In this document: one piece after another, positions 6,042-8,017 of the stretch
How positions within the stretch are numbered: position 1 is the stretch's first letter
Layout of the letters: each line of letters opens with the position of its first letter
Source: Deltaproteobacteria bacterium
Lineage (GTDB): Bacteria; Desulfobacterota; Desulfobacteria; Desulfobacterales; JAFDDL01
NCBI GenBank assembly: GCA_019310865.1
Contig: JAFDDL010000151.1
Location: 1 to 8,017 of the forward strand
Reading direction: 5' to 3'
Length of the DNA: 8,017 nucleotides
Notes under the pieces: generated by a model
Database searches by the model: none
Seen by the model: the letters and a program-made list of their open reading frames with translations, nothing else
What the model was told of the DNA's origin: nothing
Position numbers and translations under genes: made by a program

Positions 6042-6065
6042 ATTGTATTGGCATGCCATATGGCA
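6042..6065 (-). promoter_or_regulatory. Overlapping palindromes and -10-like box: candidate antitoxin operator
   Basis: Two perfect palindromes interlock: TGGCATGCCA (6049-6058) and TGCCATATGGCA (6054-6065). They share the TGCCA half-site, giving three TGGCA units in alternating orientation. A TACAAT (minus strand, 6047-6042) next to them resembles a -10 box. No clear -35 at the right distance was found. More GGCAA/TGGCA copies occur at 6062-6066, 6076-6080 and 6083-6087 (plus strand). Autorepressing Xre antitoxins bind such inverted repeats over their own promoter, so this is the likely control site of the RES pair. The binding is inference. Confidence 0.5.
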
Positions 6066-6111
6066 ATATTAACGCGGCAATCTGGCAAAAAAAACAAAAA
6101 CCGGAACGGGA

Positions 6112-6585
6112 GTGGATGCTCCTCATACTGGAATTACACGGATTATCATTATTCTGACCCATGGCATGAAAATTGCTGAATGTGTTATCAGCTACAAACT
6201 CCGAAATCGGATTCGACAAATGACGGTCACATATTTAAATAATGACGACACGCCGCTGGACGCTACGGGAAAAGTTTTGATGGCGCATCGAAATACCGGA
6301 ACCGAGATCTTTCGGGACGCCGACGATGAACTCTTTAAACCGCTTCGGGCCTATGATTATCCGCCGGGGACTGTTTTTAAATCAAAGGACAGCGGCGATG
6401 ACTTGGAATTGCAATGCTGGATCAGCTATGACTGCCCGCAATCCCTGAATGGTGTCCAATTTGAAGTTTTTCATCCGATAGGAGCGTTTAAAGGCTCGTT
6501 TCGACTTTCCGGAGCATGGTGGATACCGTGGGCATTTCGTCCCGGGCCAGGGAAAGTTTCGAATACCGAATGGCCGCATCCGTAA
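6112..6585 (+). CDS. Unrecognised ORF, possibly broken at its 3' end
   Basis: I do not recognise this frame. It runs from a GTG at 6112 (a weak CGGGA lies 4 bases upstream) to TAA at 6583-6585, up to 157 codons. ATGs at 6166 and 6220 are alternative starts without clear sites. The most protein-like part is in the middle: VLMAHRNTGTEIFRDADDEL, AYDYPPGTVFKSKDSG, and DDLELQCWISYDCPQ with NGVQFEVFHP. It is acidic with alternating hydrophobic residues, suggesting a small beta-rich domain. The last 35 residues (Gly/Pro/Trp-rich) look less natural, while two other frames are open over the same stretch (6482-6613 and up to 6704), so a frameshift near 6480 is possible. No signal peptide or membrane segment is seen. 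It is divergent from the antitoxin gene, sharing its upstream region. Confidence 0.4.
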   Translation: MDAPHTGITRIIIILTHGMKIAECVISYKLRNRIRQMTVTYLNNDDTPLDATGKVLMAHRNTGTEIFRDADDELFKPLRAYDYPPGTVFKSKDSGDDLELQCWISYDCPQSLNGVQFEVFHPIGAFKGSFRLSGAWWIPWAFRPGPGKVSNTEWPHP

Positions 6586-6700
6586 AAAGGATGGCGCTGC
6601 TAAAAGATGTCTTTAATCTTCACAAATCGGCGATATTCAGATTTTTTTCTTATTTATCATTAATACGTGCCAAGAATTTTCTGCAATCTCAAATTAATGA
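6586..6700. other. AT-rich spacer, possible end of a frame-shifted gene
   Basis: Between the unknown ORF and the mntA control region the base composition drops to AT-rich. Another plus frame stays open here to 6704 (KDVFNLHKSAIFRFFSYLSL in its middle), which could be the displaced tail of the 6112 ORF or chance. I see no other gene. Confidence 0.3.
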
Positions 6701-6701
6701 T
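6656..6701. repeat. 9-bp inverted repeat upstream of mntA
   Basis: ATCATTAAT (6656-6664) and ATTAATGAT (6693-6701) are perfect reverse complements with 28 bases between them. The right arm abuts the proposed -35 box of mntA, so it could be a regulator site. Being AT-only apart from one G/C pair, it could also be chance. Confidence 0.35.
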
Positions 6702-6729
6702 TGAAAATTTAGTTGTAATAAAGTAGATT
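6701..6729 (+). promoter_or_regulatory. Candidate sigma70-type promoter of mntA-hepT
   Basis: TTGAAA (6701-6706, five of six consensus bases), a 17-base spacer, and TAGATT (6724-6729, four of six). The start of transcription would fall at about 6736, on the A of the mntA ATG, which has no ribosome binding site. The in-frame TAG at 6724-6726 rules out an earlier start codon of the usual kind. This predicts a leaderless mRNA. Confidence 0.45.
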
Positions 6730-6735
6730 CCTTAC

Positions 6736-7005
6736 ATGATTTCAGAGAATGATAAAACAGCAATAATCGATCTCGCAGATAAATATAAGGTAACACGTCT
6801 CTTACTTTTCGGCTCAAGCCTCGATTCAAATCGAGAATCCTATGATATTGACTTGGCTGTTGAAGGATTACCAGAGGACGTGTTCTTTAAGTTTTATAGC
6901 GAGTTGATTTTTAATCTTTCGAAGCCAGTCGACTTAGTTGATATTGGGAAAAAGTCCCGCTTTCGAGATATTATTGTGAAAGAAAGTATCCATTTATATG
7001 GCTAA
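6736..7005 (+). CDS. mntA: MntA-type minimal nucleotidyltransferase antitoxin
   Basis: The 89-residue protein is a minimal nucleotidyltransferase (MNT): LLLFGSS (22-28) gives G26-S27 of the Gly-Ser loop, SYDIDLAV (35-42) supplies D37 and D39, and KPVDLVDI (63-70) supplies the third acidic residue D66. The G-S to D-x-D gap is 9 residues, one fewer than the common G-S-x10-D-x-D. In HepT-MntA pairs (type VII toxin-antitoxin) this enzyme transfers AMP units from ATP to a tyrosine of the HEPN toxin and so inactivates it. The partner gene follows with an 8-base overlap, exactly the expected arrangement. The pair is visibly more AT-rich than the left-hand genes, which suggests acquisition by transfer. 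Length is normal and no defect was seen. Confidence 0.85.
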   Translation: MISENDKTAIIDLADKYKVTRLLLFGSSLDSNRESYDIDLAVEGLPEDVFFKFYSELIFNLSKPVDLVDIGKKSRFRDIIVKESIHLYG

Positions 7006-7414
7006 TCTTCGTGATAAAATTGATATTGATATTGAGAATATAAATCGTGTCTTTGCAGAAATGCCAACTCACGAAACGCTTCCACATCTTTCCACGCTGG
7101 AATTAGCTGGTGTGGCTACACTCCTTCATAACTTTTATAATGGCACAGAAAATATTATTAAACGAATATTGATCGAAAAGGGGCTAAATATTCCTCAAGG
7201 CAGTTCTTGGCACAAGGAATTATTGAATCTTGCAGTGAGTGAGGGAATTATTTCAAATCACATCAAAGAACAACTTGGGGAATTCCTTGCATTTCGTCAT
7301 TTCTTCAGCCACGCATATGCAATCGACCTTTACGCAGAACGAATGGAACCTTTAGTAAAGTCAGCTTCAAATCTTTATGAAGCGTTCCAAATAGAAATTT
7401 CCCAAAACTACTAA
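6998..7414 (+). CDS. hepT: HepT-like HEPN RNase toxin
   Basis: The 138-residue, mostly helical protein carries the HEPN signature near its C-terminus: FLAFRHFFSHAYAIDLYAER, in which R100-x4-H105-x-Y107 is the R-x4-H-x-Y motif of HepT toxins. R and H form the RNase site at the dimer interface, and the Tyr is the residue AMPylated by MntA in characterised pairs. Upstream helices include ELAGVATLLHNFYNGTENII (35-54), typical of the longer HepT-like subgroup. Its ATG overlaps the mntA end by 8 bases (ATGGCTAA), so translation is coupled and toxin follows antitoxin. AAAGAAAG about 12 bases upstream is a weak ribosome binding site. The motif is complete, so the toxin is probably active. Confidence 0.86.
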   Translation: MANLRDKIDIDIENINRVFAEMPTHETLPHLSTLELAGVATLLHNFYNGTENIIKRILIEKGLNIPQGSSWHKELLNLAVSEGIISNHIKEQLGEFLAFRHFFSHAYAIDLYAERMEPLVKSASNLYEAFQIEISQNY

Positions 7415-7630
7415 TTTCCATCACTCAACATTCATTCTTGAATATTCAAACATAAACGTTTGCCGCAAGGTAACATGTCCCCGCCCCAAAAGAAGAGTTC
7501 CTTGCTTTGTGATGTAATTGGAAACCGAATACACAAAGTTATCGTAGGCAGAGCTACACAGACCAATTCATGCTTATCTTACTGATTTCGTAGTAGAAAT
7601 GTTTTGAACAGAAAAAGGAACTTCTGTTTA
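7415..7630. other. Gene-free stretch with small palindromes
   Basis: No coding frame stands out here. TTGAATATTCAA (7438-7449) is a perfect 12-bp palindrome 24 bases after the hepT stop, with no T-run, so it is not a clear terminator. AACAGAA (7607-7613) and TTCTGTT (7622-7628) can form a 7-bp hairpin with an 8-base loop containing AAGGAA, just before the small ORF at 7631. The stretch 7470-7490 (AAGGTAACATGTCCCCGCCCC) is a GC-rich island that looks like a piece of another element. Its origin cannot be told. Confidence 0.4.
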
Positions 7631-7780
7631 ATGCAGCGTTACAGCCGGTCAAAGGGCGTTTTCTGCGGCATTCGCTATCCGTTTTCCGGGGCCTCCGATG
7701 ATCCAAATACGGGCATAGAGGTGTTGATCTTCAATTCCCTGCATCCCTTCAATGTCTGTTATGATCGTTGGGATGCTTGA
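7631..7780 (+). pseudogene. Protein-like small ORF or gene fragment of unknown origin
   Basis: An ATG at 7631 with AAGGA 11 bases upstream opens 49 codons: MQRYSRSKGVFCGIRYPFSG, ASDDPNTGIE, VLIFNSLHPFNVCYDRWDA, then TGA at 7778-7780. Alternating hydrophobic segments and an Asp/Pro/Gly loop look like a real beta-rich fragment. I do not recognise it. A minus-strand frame over the same bases (7649-7804) is equally protein-like, so at most one is likely to be real. Confidence 0.25.
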
Positions 7781-7804
7781 GGTCGCTCTTGGGGTTGGGT
7801 ACAG
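7649..7804 (-). pseudogene. Antisense open stretch of unknown origin
   Basis: The minus strand between stops at 7805-7807 and 7649-7651 reads 51 codons: LYPTPRATSSIPTIITDIEG, MQGIEDQHLY, ARIWIIGGPGKRIANAAENA, L. The G-G-P-G-K-R turn after a hydrophobic strand and the helix-like AANAAENA ending resemble a genuine C-terminus, but it has no start codon with a site and I cannot name a family. It competes with the plus-strand frame at 7631-7780. Confidence 0.25.
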
Positions 7805-7809
7805 TCAAT

Positions 7810-8017
7810 TCACTTATTCCATAACTCGCTCAGATAATCCTTTATAACCGTGCCAATCTTTTTAGCCGCTTTTTCTGCATTTATCGCTTCGGTTTTGCTA
7901 TATTCGGTTGGCCAGTGAACTGGATAGCGAGTGTTAATATAATACTTGTTTAGAACCTTACAATCGTCAAGAAGTGCTTCTATTTTTGGTTCCTTGGTCA
8001 AACAATTTTTATTAAGG
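7810..8017 (-). CDS. HEPN-domain protein, C-terminal half (5' end outside window)
   Basis: The minus-strand frame is open from the right edge (Leu-Asn-Lys-Asn-Cys-Leu-Thr-Lys...) to TAA at 7810-7812, 68 residues visible. The TTG at 8001 is unlikely to be the start because the frame and the domain both continue beyond it. The segment ALLDDCKVLNKYYINTRYPV, followed by KTEAINAEKAAKKIGTVIKD, is the last two helices of the HEPN family, with the typical L-x-x-Y-Y-I-x-T-R-Y-P motif. HEPN proteins of this subgroup often pair with a nucleotidyltransferase gene that would lie to the right, and act as RNases or in nucleotide binding. The Arg in TRYP belongs to the family's conserved set. The partner and N-terminus are not visible, so function stays general. 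It is the second HEPN gene within 1 kb. Confidence 0.75.
   Translation of the reverse strand, partial: LNKNCLTKEPKIEALLDDCKVLNKYYINTRYPVHWPTEYSKTEAINAEKAAKKIGTVIKDYLSELWNK

Noticed and set aside
5773..6072. Plus-strand ORF of 99 codons
   Set aside because: Antisense of the antitoxin gene, which has a ribosome binding site and a clear MbcA/ParS domain.
7438..7449. Terminator after hepT
   Set aside because: The perfect palindrome TTGAATATTCAA has no loop room and no following T-run, so it is not a convincing intrinsic terminator.

Overview
The window (about 8 kb) looks like accessory, partly decayed chromosomal DNA. The best guess for the host is an anaerobic Desulfobacterota-type bacterium. 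That rests on gene content alone: a TauE/SafE exporter end, a radical SAM protein with extra cysteines, a nitroreductase, a zinc-site UroD/MetE-like protein and a GSU2403-type nucleotidyltransferase. No rRNA, tRNA or other taxonomic marker is present, so the assignment is inference.

Layout. Positions 1-3125 hold intact, ordinary-looking plus-strand genes: the C-terminus of a TauE/SafE permease, a radical SAM/SPASM-like enzyme, a small coupled reading frame, a nitroreductase and a UroD/MetE-like protein. They are closely spaced and may be one metabolic transcription unit. From 3126 on the DNA becomes a patchwork of intact small modules and broken genes. It contains a minus-strand relic resembling DUF2442 (3126-3296), an intact GSU2403-family nucleotidyltransferase-fold gene (3399-4451), a sugar-phosphate-isomerase-type TIM-barrel gene that has lost its middle (4520-4861), and an antisense TPR-protein tail (4898-5053). 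A minus-strand Xre/MbcA/ParS antitoxin and RES toxin pair follows (6020 down to 5077), then an unrecognised ORF (6112-6585), an AT-rich MntA-HepT (MNT/HEPN) toxin-antitoxin pair (6736-7414), a gene-poor stretch, and the C-terminal half of a second HEPN protein running off the right edge (7810-8017, minus).

How the genes fit together. The right half is a cluster of toxin-antitoxin type modules. RES toxins deplete NAD+ and are held by the MbcA/ParS-domain antitoxin. HepT is an RNase whose tyrosine in R-x4-H-x-Y is AMPylated by MntA. The partial HEPN gene probably has its own nucleotidyltransferase partner outside the window.

Most notable observations: (1) the RES toxin is cut by an in-frame TAA exactly before what reads on as its conserved C-terminal FDxRL segment, suggesting a recently disarmed or altered toxin; (2) the TIM-barrel gene joins its first 13 or so codons directly to its C-terminal third with the frame kept; (3) a TPR tail missed by simple ORF calling lies antisense behind the RES gene; (4) overlapping palindromes upstream of the antitoxin look like its operator; (5) mntA has a good promoter so close to its ATG that the mRNA may be leaderless. 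I did not find convincing evidence for a wholly new system. The nearest candidates are the radical SAM gene with its TTGA-coupled 37-residue frame, and the unrecognised 6112-6585 ORF.
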